Assembly (NCBI RefSeq): GCF_051014445.1 | Contig: NW_027488377.1 | Location: 1,488,001 to 1,552,000 of the forward strand | Source: Colletes latitarsis | Lineage: Eukaryota; Arthropoda; Insecta; Hymenoptera; Colletidae | Direction: 5' to 3' | DNA length: 64,000 nucleotides | Part shown: piece after piece, positions 40,120-53,280 of the stretch | Layout of the letters: each line of letters starts with the position of its first letter | How positions within the stretch are numbered: the stretch's first letter is position 1 | Program-made: the position numbers and the translations under genes | The notes under the pieces: generated by a model | Database searches by the model: none | What the model saw: only the letters and a program-made list of their open reading frames with translations | What the model was told of the DNA's origin: nothing

Positions 40120-41445
40120 GAGGATAACGCCGCTTATGTCGGTGTTAGTTGTGCTATTTGCCATCATCTAGCTCATACTTTCGCATTTTTGGCATACTTG
40201 TTGGCCAGATCCTGTGCTTTTGCTGATTTGGATCACGTAGTAATGTAGTATCACGCTGAAGGGGTTAATTAAACCTGGTTCCGAATAATATTTTAGAGGA
40301 TAACGCCGGTTATGGCTGGGTTAGATCTGGTATTTGTCATCATCTGACTCATACTTTCGCATTCCTCGCATACTTGTGGGCCAGATCCTGGGTTTTTTCC
40401 AGTTTGGATTACGTAGAAATGTGGTACCTCACCGAAACTGTCAATTAAACCTGGTTACGATTAATATTTTAGAGGATAACGCTGTTTATGTCTGGGTTAG
40501 GTCTGGTAATAGCCATCATCTAGCTCATACTTTCGCATTTTTCGCATACTTCTTGGCCAGATCCTGGGTTTTTTCTGGTTTGGATCACATAGTAATGTGG
40601 TACCACACCGAAACAGTCACGTAAACCTGGTTGCGATTAATATTTTAGGGGATAACGCCGGTTATGTCTGGGTTAGGTGTGCTATTTGCCATCATGTAGC
40701 TCATACTTTCGCATTTTTCGCATACTTGTTGGCCACATCCTGGGCGTTTTCTGATTTGGATCTCGTAGTAATGTGGTACTACACTGAGGCAGACAATTAT
40801 ACCTGGTTCCGATTAATATTTTAGAGGATAACGCCGGTTATGTCTGGCTTAGTTCTAGTATTTGCAATCATCTGTCCCATACTTTCGCATTATTCGAATA
40901 CTTGTTGGCCAGATCCTGGGCTTTTTCTGATTTGGATCTCGTGGTAATGTGATACTACACTGAGACAGACAATTATACCTGGTTCCGATTAATATTTGAG
41001 AGGATAACGCCGGTTATGCCTGGGTTAGTTCTAGTTTTTGCAATCATCTGGCCCATACTTTCGCATTTTTCGCATTCTGGTTGGCCAGATCCTGGGCTTT
41101 TTCTGATTTGGATCACGTAGTAATGGGGTACTACACCGAAGCTGTCAATTACACCTGGTTGCGATTAATATTTTAGAGGATACCGCCGGTTATGTCTGGG
41201 TTATGTCTGGTATTTGCAATCATCTGACTCATACTTTCGCATTCTTCGCATACTTGTTGGCCAGATCCTGGGTCTCTTCCGGTTCGGATCACGTAGTAAT
41301 GTGGTACCACACTGGAACAGTCAATTAAACCTGATTCCGATTAATATTTTAGAGGATAACGCCGGTTATGTCTGGGTTAGTTCTCGTATTTGCAATCATC
41401 AAGTTCATACTTTCGCATTTTTCGCATACTTGTTGGCCAGATCCT
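40120..41445 (+). repeat. Duplicated block R, copy 1
   Basis: Matches 42034-43360 at offset 1,914, which is eleven monomers minus 22 bp. The 22 bp are explained by the two 165-bp monomers lying between the copies. Confidence 0.85.
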
Positions 41446-41678
41446 GGGCTTTTTCTGATTTGGATCACGTAGTAATGGGGTACTACACCGTAACTGTCAA
41501 TTAAACCTGGTTACGATTATTATTTTAGGGGGAATCACCGGTTATGTCTGGGTTAGGTCTGGTATTTGCCATCATCTGACTCATACTTTCGCATTTTTCG
41601 CATACTTCTTGGCCAGATCCTGGGTTTTTTCCGGTTTGGATTACGTAGTAATGTGGTACCACACTGAAATTGTCAATT

Positions 41679-42008
41679 AAACCTGGTTGCGATTAATATT
41701 TTAGAGGATAGCGCCGGTTATGTCTGGTATTTGCCATCATCTGACTCATACTTTCGCATTCTTCGCAAACTTGCTGGCCAGATCCTGGGTTTTTTCCGGT
41801 TTGGATTACGTAGTAATGTGGTTCCACACCGAAACTGTCAATTAAACCTGGTTGCGATTAATATTTTAGAGGATAGCGCCGGTTATGTCTGGTATTTGCC
41901 ATCATCTGACTCATACTTTCGCATTCTTCGCAAACTTGTTGGCCAGATCCTGGGTTTTTTCCGGTTTGGATCAGGTAGTAATGTGGTACTACACTGAAAC
42001 TGACAATT
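41679..42008 (+). repeat. Pair of 165-bp monomers (pair 1)
   Basis: Monomer starts at 41679, 41844 and 42009 are 165 bp apart. Each lacks 11 bp: one of the two GTCTGG repeats and the bases between them (positions 44-60), leaving TATGTCTGGTATTTGCC. Both carry GGATAGCG instead of GGATAACG. Confidence 0.9.
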
Positions 42009-42033
42009 AAACCTGGTTCCGATTAATATTTTG

Positions 42034-43360
42034 GAGGATAACGCCAGTTATGTTGGTGTTAGTTGTGCTATTTGCCATCATCTAGCTCATACTTTCGCAT
42101 TTTTGGCATACTTGTTGGCCAGATTCTGTGCTTTTGCTGATTTGGATCACGTAGTATTGTAGTATCACGCTGAAGGGGTTAACTAAACCTGGTTCCGAAT
42201 AATATTTTAGAGGATAACGCCGGTTATGGCTGGGTTAGGTCTGGTATTTGTCATCATCTGACTCATACTTTTGCATTCCTCGCATACTTGTGGGCCAGAT
42301 CCTGGGTTTTTTCCAGTTTGGATTACGTAGAAATGTGGTACCACACCGAAACTGTCAATTAAACCTGGTTACGATTAATATTTTAGAGGATAACGCTGGT
42401 TATGTCTGGGTTAGGTCTGGTAATAGCCATCATCTAGCTCATACTTTCGCATTTTTCGCATACCTCTTGGCCAGATCCTGGGTTTTTTCTGGTTTGGATC
42501 ACATAGTAATGTGGTACCACACCGAAACAGTCACGTAAACCTGGTTGCGATTAATATTTTAGGGGATAACGCCGGTTATGTCTGGGTTAGGTGTGCTATT
42601 TGCCATCATGTAGCTCATACTTTCGCATTTTTCGCATACTTGTTGGCCACATCCTGGGCTTCTTCTGATTTCGATCTCGTAGTAATGTGGTACTACACTG
42701 AGGCAGACAATTATACCTGGTTCCGATTAATATTTTAGAGGATAACGCCGGTTATGTCTGGCTTAGTTCTAGTATTTGCAATCATCTGTCCCATACTTTC
42801 GCATTATTCGAATGCTTGTTGGCCAGATCCTGGGCTTTTTCTGATTTGGATCTCGTGGTAATGTGATACTACACTGAGACAGACAATTATACCTGGTTCC
42901 GATTAATATTTTAGAGGATAACGCCGGTTATGTCTGGGTTAGTTCTAGTATTTGCAATCATCTGGCCCATACTTTCGCATTTTTCGCATTCTTGTTGGCC
43001 AGATCCTGGGCTTTTTCTGATTTGGATCACGTAGTAATGGGGTACTACACCGAAACTGTCAATTACACCTGGTTGCGATTAATATTTTAGAGGATACCGC
43101 CGGTTATGTCTGAGTTATGTCTGGTATTTGCAATCATCTGACTCATACTTTCGCATTCTTCGCATACTTGTTGGCCAGATCCTGTGTCTCTGCCGGTTCG
43201 GATCACGTAGTAATGTTGTACCACACTGGAACAGTCAATTAAACCTGGTTCCGATTAATATTTTAGAGGATAACGCCGGTTATGTCTGGGTTAGTTCTCG
43301 TATTTGCAATCATCAAGTTCATACTTTCGCATTTTTCGCATACTTGTTGGCCAGATCCTG
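42034..43360 (+). repeat. Duplicated block R, copy 2
   Basis: Partner of 40120-41445. Anchor pairs at 40334/42248, 40597/42511 and 41214/43128 keep a constant offset. Confidence 0.85.
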
Positions 43361-43574
43361 GGCTCTTGCTGATTTGGACCACATAGTAATATGGTACCGC
43401 ACCGAAACAGTCAATTAAACCTGGTACCGTTTAATATTTTAGAGGATAACGCCGGTTATGTCAGGGATAGTTATTGTATTTGCAATCATCTAGCTCATAC
43501 TTTCGCATTCTTCGCATACTTGTTGGCCAGATCCTGGGCTTTTTCTGATTTGGATCACGTAGTAATGGGGTACT

Positions 43575-44235
43575 ACACCGTAACTGTCAATTAAACCTGG
43601 TTACGATTATTATTTTAGGGGGAATCACCGGTTATGTCTGGGTTAGGTCTGGTATTTGCCATCATCTGACTCATACTTTCGCATTCTTCACATACTTGTT
43701 GGGCAGATCCTGAGTTTTTTCTGGTTTGGATCACGTAGTAATGTGGTACCACACCGAAACTGTCAATTAAACCTTGTTCATATTAATATTTTAGAGGATA
43801 ACGCCGGTTATATTTGCGTTAGTTCTGGTATTAGCAATCATCTGAGTCATACTTTCGCATTTTTCGCATACTTCTTGGCCAGATCATGGGTTTTTTCCGG
43901 TTTGGATTACGTAGTAATGTGGTACCACACTGAAACTGTCAACTAAACCTGGTTGCGATTAATATTTTAGAGGATAGCGCCGGTTATGTCTGGTATTTGC
44001 CATCATCTGACTCATACTTTCGCATTCTTCGCAAACTTGTTGGCCAGATCCTGGGTTTTTTCCGGTTTGGATTACGTAGTAATGTGGTTCCACACCGAAA
44101 CTGTCAATTAAAGCTGGTTGCGATTAATATTTTAGAGGATAGTGCCGGTTATGTCTGGTATATGCCATCATCTGACTCATACTTTCGCATTCTTCGCAAA
44201 CTTGTTGGCCAGATCCTGGGTTTTTTCCGGTTTGG
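43575..44235 (+). repeat. Duplicated block S, copy 1
   Basis: Matches 49539-50199 at offset 5,964. It contains the rare TTGTTCATATTAAT monomer and part of the 165-bp pair. Confidence 0.75.
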
Positions 44236-44274
44236 ATTACGTAGTAATGTGGTTCCACACCGAAACTGTCATTT
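43945..44274 (+). repeat. Pair of 165-bp monomers (pair 2)
   Basis: Starts at 43945, 44110 and 44275, each 165 bp apart, with the same 11-bp deletion. The first has GGATAGCGCC and the second GGATAGTGCC. The first part of this pair belongs to a block repeated at 49.54-50.20 kb. Confidence 0.9.
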
Positions 44275-45439
44275 AAACCTGGTTGCGACTAATCTTTTAG
44301 AGGATAACGCCGGTTATGTCTTGGTTAGGTCTGGTATTTGCCATTATCTGACTCATACTTTCCCATTCTTCGCATACTTGTTGGCCAGATCCTGGGCTTT
44401 TTCTGATTTGTATCACGTAGTAATGTGGTACCACAGTGAAACAGTCAATTAAACCTGGTTTCGATCAATATTATAGGGGGAAACACCGGTTGCGTCTGGG
44501 TTAGGCCTGGTATTTGCCATCATCTAGCTCATACTTTCGCATTTTTGGCATTCTTGTTGGCCAGATCCTGTGCTTTTGCTGATTTGGATCACGTAGTAAT
44601 GTAGTATCACACTGAAGGGTCAATTAAACCTGGTTCCGATTAATATTTTATAGGATAACGCCGGTTATGTCTGGGTTAGTTCTCGTATTTGCAATCATCT
44701 GGCTCATACTTTCGCATCTTTCGCATACTTGAATGGCCAGATCCTGGGCTCTTGCTGATTTGGATCACGTAGTAATGTGCTACCAAACCGAAACAGTCAA
44801 TTAATGCTGGTTTCAATCAATATTTTAGGGGGAAACACCGGTTATGTCTGGGTTAGGTCTGGTAATTGCAATCATATGCCTCACACTTTCGCATTTTTCG
44901 CATACTTGTTGGCCAGATCCTGGGCGTTTGCTGATTTGGATCACGTTGTTATGTGGTACCAAACCGAAACAGTCAACTAAAGCTGGTTTCGATCAATATT
45001 TTAGGGGGGCATACCGGTTATGTCTGGGTTAGGTCTGGTATTTGCCATCATCTAGCTCATACTTTCGCATTTTTCGCATACTTCTTGGCCAGATCCTGGG
45101 TTTTTTCTGATTTGGATCAGGTAGTAATGTGGTACTACACTGAAACTGACAATTAAACCTGTTTCCGATTAATATTTTGGAGGATAACGCCAGTTATGTA
45201 TGGGTTAGGTCTGGTATTTGCCATCATCTGACTCATACTTTCGCATTCTTCGCAAACTTGTTGGCCAGATCCTGGGTTTTTTCCGGTTTGGATTACGTAG
45301 TAATGTGGTTCCACACCGAAACTGTCATTTAAACCTGGTTCCGACTAATCTTTTAGGGGATAACGCCGGTTATGTCTTGGTTAGGTCTGGTATTTGCTAT
45401 CATCTGACTCATACTTTCCCATTCTTCGCATACTTGTTG

Positions 45440-45930
45440 GCCGGATCCTGGGCTTTTGCTGATTTGGATCACGTAGAAATGTGTTACCACACTGAAACAG
45501 TCAATTAAACCTGGTTCCGATTAATATTTTAGAAAACAACGCCGGTTAGGTTTGTGTTAGGGCTGGTATTTGCAATCATCTGCCTCATACTTTCGCTTTT
45601 TTTCCATTCTTCTTGGCCAGATCCTGGGTTTTCTACTGGTTGGTATCACGTACTAATGTGGTGCCACACTGAAATAGTCAATTCAACCTGTATTCGATCA
45701 ACATTTTAGGGGATAACTCCGGTTAGGTCTCGGCTCCGTCTGGTAATTGCAATTATCTTCCTCTTGCTTTCGTATTTTTCGCATACTTGTTGGCCAGATC
45801 CTGGGCTTTTTCTGATTTGTATCACGTAGTAATGTGGTACCACAGTGAAACAGTCAATTAAACCTGGTTTCGATCAATATTATAGGGGGAAACACCGGTT
45901 GCGTCTGGGTTAGGCCTGGCATTTGCCATC
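45440..45930 (+). repeat. Duplicated block T, copy 1
   Basis: Matches 50512-51002 at offset 5,072. It contains a TAGAAAACAACGCC monomer followed by a D-type monomer. Confidence 0.7.
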
Positions 45931-46139
45931 ATCTAGCTCATACTTTCGCATTTTTCGCATACTTCTTGGCCAGATCCTGGGTTTTTTCTGATTTGGATCA
46001 GGTAGTAATGTGGTACTACACTGAAACTGACAATTAAACCTGGTTCCGATTAATATTTTGGAGGATAACGCCAGTTATGTATGGGTTAGGTCTGGTATTT
46101 GCCATCATCTGACTCATACTTTCGCATTCTTCGCATACT

Positions 46140-47150
46140 TCTTGGCCAGATCCTGGGATTTTTCTGGTTTGGATCACATAGTAATGTGGTACCACACCGA
46201 AACAGACGATTAAACCTCGTTGTGCTTAATATTTTAGAGGATAACACCGGTTAGGTCTGGGTTACGTCTGATAATTGCAATCATCAACTTTTGCTTTAAC
46301 ATTTCTCGCATACTTGTTGGCCAGATCCTGGGTTTTTTCTACTTTGGATCACGTAGTAATGTGGCACCACACCGAAACAGACAATTAAACCTGGTTCCGA
46401 TTAATATTTTAGAGGATAACGGCTGTTACGTCTGGGTTAGTTCTGGTATTTGCATTCATCTGAATCATACTTTGGCATTTTCGCATACTTGAATGGTCAG
46501 AACCTGGGCTTTTTCTAGTTTGGATCACGTAGTAATGTGGCACCACACCGAAACAGTTAATTAAACCTGGTTCCGATTAATATTTTAGAGGATAACGGCG
46601 GTTACGTCTGGGTTAGGTCTGGTATTTGCATTCATCTGAATCATACTTTCGCATTTTCGCATACTTCTTGGCCAGATCCTGGGTTTTTTCTGGTTTGGAT
46701 CACATAGTAATGTGGTACCACACCGAAACAGTCAAGTAAACCTGGTTGCGATTAATATTTTAGGGGATAACGCCGGTTATGTCTGGGTTAGGTCTGCTAT
46801 TTGCCATCATGTAGCTCATACTTTCGCATTTTTCGCATACTTGTTGGCCAGATCTTGGGCTTTTTCTGATTTGGATCTCGTAGTAATGTGGTACTACACT
46901 CAGACAGACAATTATACCTGGTTCCGATTAATATTTTAGAGGATAACGCCGGTTATGTCTGGGTTAGGTCAGGTACTTGCCATCATCTGCCTCATACTTT
47001 CGCATTTTTTGCATTCTTGCTGGCCAAATCCTGGGTTTTTTCCGGTTTCGATCACGTAGTAATGTGGTACCACACTGAGGCAGTCAACTAAACCTGGTTC
47101 CGATTAATATTTTAGAGAACAACGCCGGTTAGGTTTGTGTTAGGTCTGGT
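46140..47150 (+). repeat. Duplicated block U, copy 1
   Basis: Matches 52270-53280 at a constant offset of 6,130. Shared rare features are AAACCTCGTTG, TACGTCTGATAATTGC and monomers with the shortened CGCATTTTCGCATAC. Confidence 0.75.
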
Positions 47151-49538
47151 ATTTGCCATCATCTAGCTCATACTTTCGCATTTTTCGCATACTTGTTGGC
47201 CAGATCCTGGTCTTTTTCTGGTTTGGATCACGTAGTAATGTAGTATCACTCCGAAGGGGTCAATTAAACCTGGTTCCGATTAATATTTTAGAGGATAACG
47301 CCGGTTATGTCTGGGTTTGTTCTCGTATTTGCAATCATCTGGCTCATACTTTCGCATTTTTGGCATTCTTGTTGGCCAGATCCTGTGCTTTTGCTGAGTT
47401 GGATCACGTAGTAGTGTAGTATCACACTGAAGGGGTCTATTAAACCTGGTTCCGATTAATATTTTATAGGATAACGCCGGTTATTTCTGGGTTAGTTCTC
47501 GTATTTACAATCATCTGGCTCATACTTTCGCATTTTTCGCATAGTTGAGTGGCCAGATCCTGGGCTTTTTCTGATTTGGATCTCGTAGTAATGTGGTACT
47601 ACACTGAGACAGACAATTATACCTGGTTCCGATTAATATTTTAGAGGATAACGCCGGTTATGCCTGGGTTAGGTCTGGTATTTGCAATCATCTAGTTCAT
47701 ACTTTCGCATTGTTCACATACTTGTTGGGCAGATCCAGGATTTTTTTCTGGTTTGGATCACGTAGTAATGTGGTACGACACCGAAACTGTCAATTAATCC
47801 TGGTTCCGATTAATATTTTGGAGGATAACGCCGGTTATATCTGCGTTAGTTCTGGTATTAGCAATCATCTGGTTCATACTTTCGCATTTTTGGCATTCTT
47901 GTTGGCCAGATCCTGTGCTTTTGCTGATTTGGATCACGTAGTAATGTAGTATCACACTGAAGGGTCAATTAAACCTGGTTCCGATTAATATTTTATAGGA
48001 TAACGCCGGTTAAGTCTGGGTTAGTTCTCGTATTTGCAATCATCTGGCTCATACTTTCGCATCTTTCGCATACTTGAATGACCAGATCCTGGGCTCTTGC
48101 TGATATGGATCACGTAGTAATGTGCTACCAAACCGAAACAGTCAATTAATGCTGGTTTCGATCAATATTTTAGGGGGAAACACCGGTTATGTCTGGGTTA
48201 GGTCTGGTAATTGCAATCATATGCCTCACACTTTCGCATTTTTCGCATACTTGTTGGCCAGATCCTGGGCTTTTTCTGATTTGTATCACGTAGTAATGTG
48301 GTACCACAGTGAAACAGTCAATTAAACCTGGTTTCGATCAATATTATAGGGGGAAACACCGGTTGCGTCTGCGTTAGGTCTGGTATTTGCCATCATCTAG
48401 CTCATACTTTCGCATACATCGCATACTTCTTGGCCAGATCCTGGGTTTTTTCTGGTTTGGATCACATAGTAATGTGGTACCACACCGAAACAGTCACGTA
48501 AACCTGGTTGCGATTAATATTTTAGGGGATAACGCCGGTTATGTCTGGGTTAGGTGTGCTATTTGCCATCATGTAGCTCATACTTTCGCATTTTTCGCAT
48601 ACTTGTTGGCCACATCCTGGGCTTTTTCTGATTTGGATCTCGTAGTAATGTGGTACTACACTGAGGCAGACAATTATACCTGGTTCCGATTAATATTTTA
48701 GAGGATACCGCCGGTTATGTCTGGGTTCGGCCTGGTAGTTGCAATCATGTGACTCATACCTTCGCATTCTTCGCATACTTGTTGGCCAGATCCTGGGTTT
48801 TTTCCAGTTTGGATTACGTAGATATGTGGTACCACACCGAAACTGTCAATTAAACCTGGTTACGATTAATATTTTAGAGGATAACGGCGGTTATGTCTGG
48901 GTTAGGTCTCGTATTTGCAATCATCTGGCTCATACTTTCGCATCTTTCGCATACTTGAATGGCCAGATCCTGGGCTCTTGCTGATTTGGATCACGTAGTA
49001 ATGTGCTACCAAACCGAAACAGTCAATTAAAGCTGGTTTCGATCAATATTTTAGGGGGTATCACCAGTTATGTCTGGGTTAGGTCTGGTATTTGCCATCA
49101 TCTGACTCATACTTTCGCATTCTTCGCATACTTGTTGGCCAGATCCTGGGACTTTTTTGATTTGGATCACGTAGTAATGGGGTACTACACCGAAACTGTC
49201 AATTAAACCTGGTTCCGATTAATATTTTAGAGGATAACGGCGGTTATGTCTGGGTTCGGCCTGGTAGTTGCAATCATGTGACTCATACCTTCGCATTCTT
49301 CGCATACTTGTTGGCCAGATCCTGGGTTTTTTCCAGTTTGGATTACGTAGATATGTGGTACCACACCGAAACTGTCAATTAAACCTGGTTACGATTAATA
49401 TTTTAGAGGATAACGGCGGTTATGTCTGGGTTAGGTCTCGTATTAGCAATCATCTGACTCATACTTTCGCATTCTTCGCATACTTGTTGGCCAGATCCTG
49501 GGTTTTTTCCGGTTGGGATTACGTACAAATGTGGTACC

Positions 49539-50199
49539 ACACCGTAACTGTCAATTAAACCTGGTTACGATTATTATTTTAGGGGGAATCACCGGTTATG
49601 TCTGGGTTAGGTCTGGTATTTGCCATCATCTGACTCATACTTTCGCATTCTTCACATACTTGTTGGGCAGATCCTGAGTTTTTTCTGGTTTGGATCACGT
49701 AGTAATGTGGTACCACACCGAAACTGTCAATTAAACCTTGTTCATATTAATATTTTAGAGGATAACGCCGGCTATATTTGCGTTAGTTCTGGTATTAGCA
49801 ATCATCTGAGTCATACTTTCGCATTTTTCGCATACTTCTTGGCCAGATCCTGGGTTTTGTCGGTTTGGATTACGTAGTAATGTGGTACCACACTGAAACT
49901 GTCAATTAAACCTGGTTGCGATTAATATTTTAGAGGATAGCGCCGGTTATGTCTGGTATTTGCCATTATCTGACTCATACTTTCGCATTCTTCGCAAACT
50001 TGTTGGCCAGATCCTGGGTTTTTTCCGGTTTGGATTACGTTGTAATGTGGTTCCACACCGAAACTGTCAATTAAACCTGGTTGCGATTAATATTTTAGAG
50101 GATAGCGCCGGTTATGTCTGGTATTTGCCATCATCTGACTCATACTTTCGCATTCTTCGCAAAATTGTTGGCCATATCCTGGGTTTTTTCCGGTTTGGA
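49539..50199 (+). repeat. Duplicated block S, copy 2
   Basis: Partner of 43575-44235. Confidence 0.75.
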
Positions 50200-50237
50200 T
50201 CAGGTAGTAATGTGGTACTACACTGAAACTGACAATC
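49908..50237 (+). repeat. Pair of 165-bp monomers (pair 3)
   Basis: Starts at 49908, 50073 and 50238, each 165 bp apart, with the same deletion and the linked GGATAGCG change. A normal 176-bp monomer follows. Confidence 0.9.
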
Positions 50238-50413
50238 AAACCTGGTTCCGATTAATATTTTGGAGGATAACGCCAGTTATGTCTGGGTTAGGTCTGGTAT
50301 TTGCCATCATCTGACTCATACTTTCGCAGTCTTCGCATACTTCTTGGCCAGATCCTGGGATTTTTCTGGTTTGGATCACATAGTAATGTGGTACCACACC
50401 GAAACAGTCAATT

Positions 50414-50578
50414 AAACCTGGTTGCGATTAATATTTTAGAGGATAGCGCTGGTTATGTCTGGTATTTGCCATCATCTGACTCATACTTTCGCATTTTTCG
50501 CATACTTGTTGGCCAGATCCTGGGCTTTTGCTGATTTGGATCACGTAGAAATGTGTTACCACACTGAAACAGTCAATT
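50414..50578 (+). repeat. Single 165-bp monomer
   Basis: The only unpaired 165-bp monomer. It has the same 11-bp deletion, with GGATAGCGCT. It is separated from pair 3 by one 176-bp monomer (50238-50413). Confidence 0.9.
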
Positions 50579-51002
50579 AAACCTGGTTCCGATTAATATT
50601 TTAGAAAACAACGCCGGTTAGGTTTGTGTTAGGGCTGGTATTTGGAATCATCTGCCTCATACTTTCGCTTTTTTTCCATTCTTCTTGGCCAGATCCTGGG
50701 TTTTTTACTGGTTGGTATCACGTACTAATGTGGTGCCACAATGAAATAGTCAATTCAACCTGTATTCGATCAACATTTTAGGGGTTAACTCCGGTTAGGT
50801 CTGGGCTCCGTCTGGTAATTGCAATTATCTTCCTCTTGCTTTCGTATTTTTCGCATACTTGTTGCCCAGATCCTGCGCTTTTTCTGATTTGTATCACGTA
50901 GTAATGTGGTACCACAGTGAAACAGTCAATTAAACCTGGTTTCGATCAATATTATAGGGGGAAACACCGGTTGCGTCTGGGTTAGGCCTGGTATTTGCCA
51001 TC
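50512..51002 (+). repeat. Duplicated block T, copy 2
   Basis: Partner of 45440-45930. Confidence 0.7.
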
Positions 51003-52269
51003 ATCAGACTCATACTTTCGCATTTTTCGCATACTTGTTGACCAGAACCTGGGTTTTTTCCGGTTTGGATTATGTAGTAATGTGGTACAACACCGAAACT
51101 GTCAATTAAATCTGGTTGCGATTAATATTTTAGAGGATAACGCCGCTTATGTCTGTGTTAGTTGTGCTATTTGCCATCATCTAGCTCATACTTTCGCATT
51201 TTTCGCATACTTGTTGGCCAGATCCTGGGTTTTCTCCGGTTTGGATCACGTGGTAATGTGGTACCACACTGAAACAGTTAATTAAACCGGGTTCCGATTA
51301 ATATTTTGGAGGATAACGCCGGTTATATCTGCGTTAGTTCTGGTATTAGCAATCATCTGGTTCATACTTTCGCATTTTTGGCATTCTTGTTGGCCAGATC
51401 CTGTGCTTTTGCTGATTTGGATCACGTAGTAATGTAGTATCACACTGAAGGGGTCAATTAAACCTGGTTCCGATTAATATTTTATAGGATAACGCCGGTT
51501 ATGTCTGGGTTAGTTCTCGTATTTGCAATCATCTGGCTCATACTTTCGCATCTTTCGCATACTTGAATGGCCAGATCCTGGGCTCTTGCTGATTTGGATC
51601 ACGTAGTAATGTGCTACCAAACCGAAACAGTCAATTAATGCTGGTTTCGATCAATATTTTAGGGGGAAACACCGGTTATGTCTGGGTTAGGTCTGGTAAT
51701 TGCAATCATATGCCTCACACTTTCGCATTTTTCGCATACTTGTTGGCCAGATCCTGGGCTCTTGCTGATTTGGATCACGTAGTAATGTGGTACCAAACCG
51801 AAACAGTCAACTAAAGCGTGTTTCGATCAATATTTTAGGGGGGCGTACCGGTAATGTCTGGGTTAGGTCTGGTATTTGCCATCATCTAGCTCATACTTTC
51901 GCATTCTTCGCATACTTCTTGGCCAGATCCTGGGATTTTTCTGGTTTGGATCACATAGTAATGTGGTACCACACCGAAACAGTCAATTAATGCTGGTTTC
52001 GATCAATATTATAGGGGGAAACACCGGTTGCGTCTGGGTTAGGCCTGGTATTTGCCATCATCTAGCTCATGCTTTCGCATTTTTCGCATACTTGTTGGCC
52101 AGATCGTGGGTTTTCTCCGGTTTGGATCACGTGGTAATGTGGTACCACACTGAAACAGTCAATTAAACCTGGTTCCGATTAATATTTTCGAGGATAACGC
52201 CGGTTATGTCTGGGTTAGATCTGGTATTTGCAATCATCTGAATCATACTTTCGCATTTTTCGCATACTT

Positions 52270-53280
52270 CTTGGCCAGATCCTGGGTTTTTTCTGGTTTG
52301 GATCTCATAATAATGTGGTACCACACCGAAACAGTCGATTAAACCTCGTTGCGCTTAATATTTTAGAGGATAACACCGGTTAGGTCTGGGTTACGTCTGA
52401 TAATTGCAATCATCATCCTTTTGCTTTAGCATTTCTCGCATACTTGTTGGCCAGATCCTGGGTTTTTTCTGATTTGGATTACGTAGTAATGTGGTAACAC
52501 ACCGAAACAGTCAATTAAACCTGGTTCCGATTAATATTTTAGAGGATAACGGCTGTTACGTCTGGGTTAGTTCTGGTATTTGCATTCATCTGAATCATAC
52601 TTTCGCATTTTCGCATACTTGAATGGTCAGAACCAGGGCTTTTTCTAGTTTGGATCACGTAGTAATGTGGCACCACACCGAAACAGTTAATTAAACCTGG
52701 TTCCGATGAATATTTTAGAGGATAACGGCGGTTACGTCTGGGTTAGGTCTGGTATTTGCATTCATCTGAATCATACTTTCGCATTTTCGCATACTTCTTG
52801 GCCAGTTCCTGGGTTTTTTCTGGTTTGGATCACATAGTAATGTGGTACCACACCGAAGCAGTCAAGTAAACCTGGTTGCGATTAATATTTTAGGGGATAA
52901 CGCCGGTTATGTCTGGGTTAGGTCTGCTATTTGCCATCATGTAGCTCATACTTTCGCATTTTTCGCATACTTGTTGGCCAGATCCTGGGCTTCTTCTGAT
53001 TTGGATCTCGTAGTAATGTGGTACTACACTGAGACAGACAATTATACCTGGTTCCGATTAATATTTTAGAGGATAACGCCGGTTATGTCTGGGTTAGGTC
53101 AGGTACTTGCCATCATCTGCCTCATACTTTCGCATTTTTTGCATTCTTGCTGTCCAAATCCTGGGTTTTTTCCGGTTTCGATCACGTAGTAATGTGGTAC
53201 CACACTGAAACAGTCAACTAAACCTGGTTCCGATTAATATTTTAGAGAACAACGCCGGTTAGGTTTGTGTTAGGTCTGGT
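52270..53280 (+). repeat. Duplicated block U, copy 2
   Basis: Partner of 46140-47150. Confidence 0.75.
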
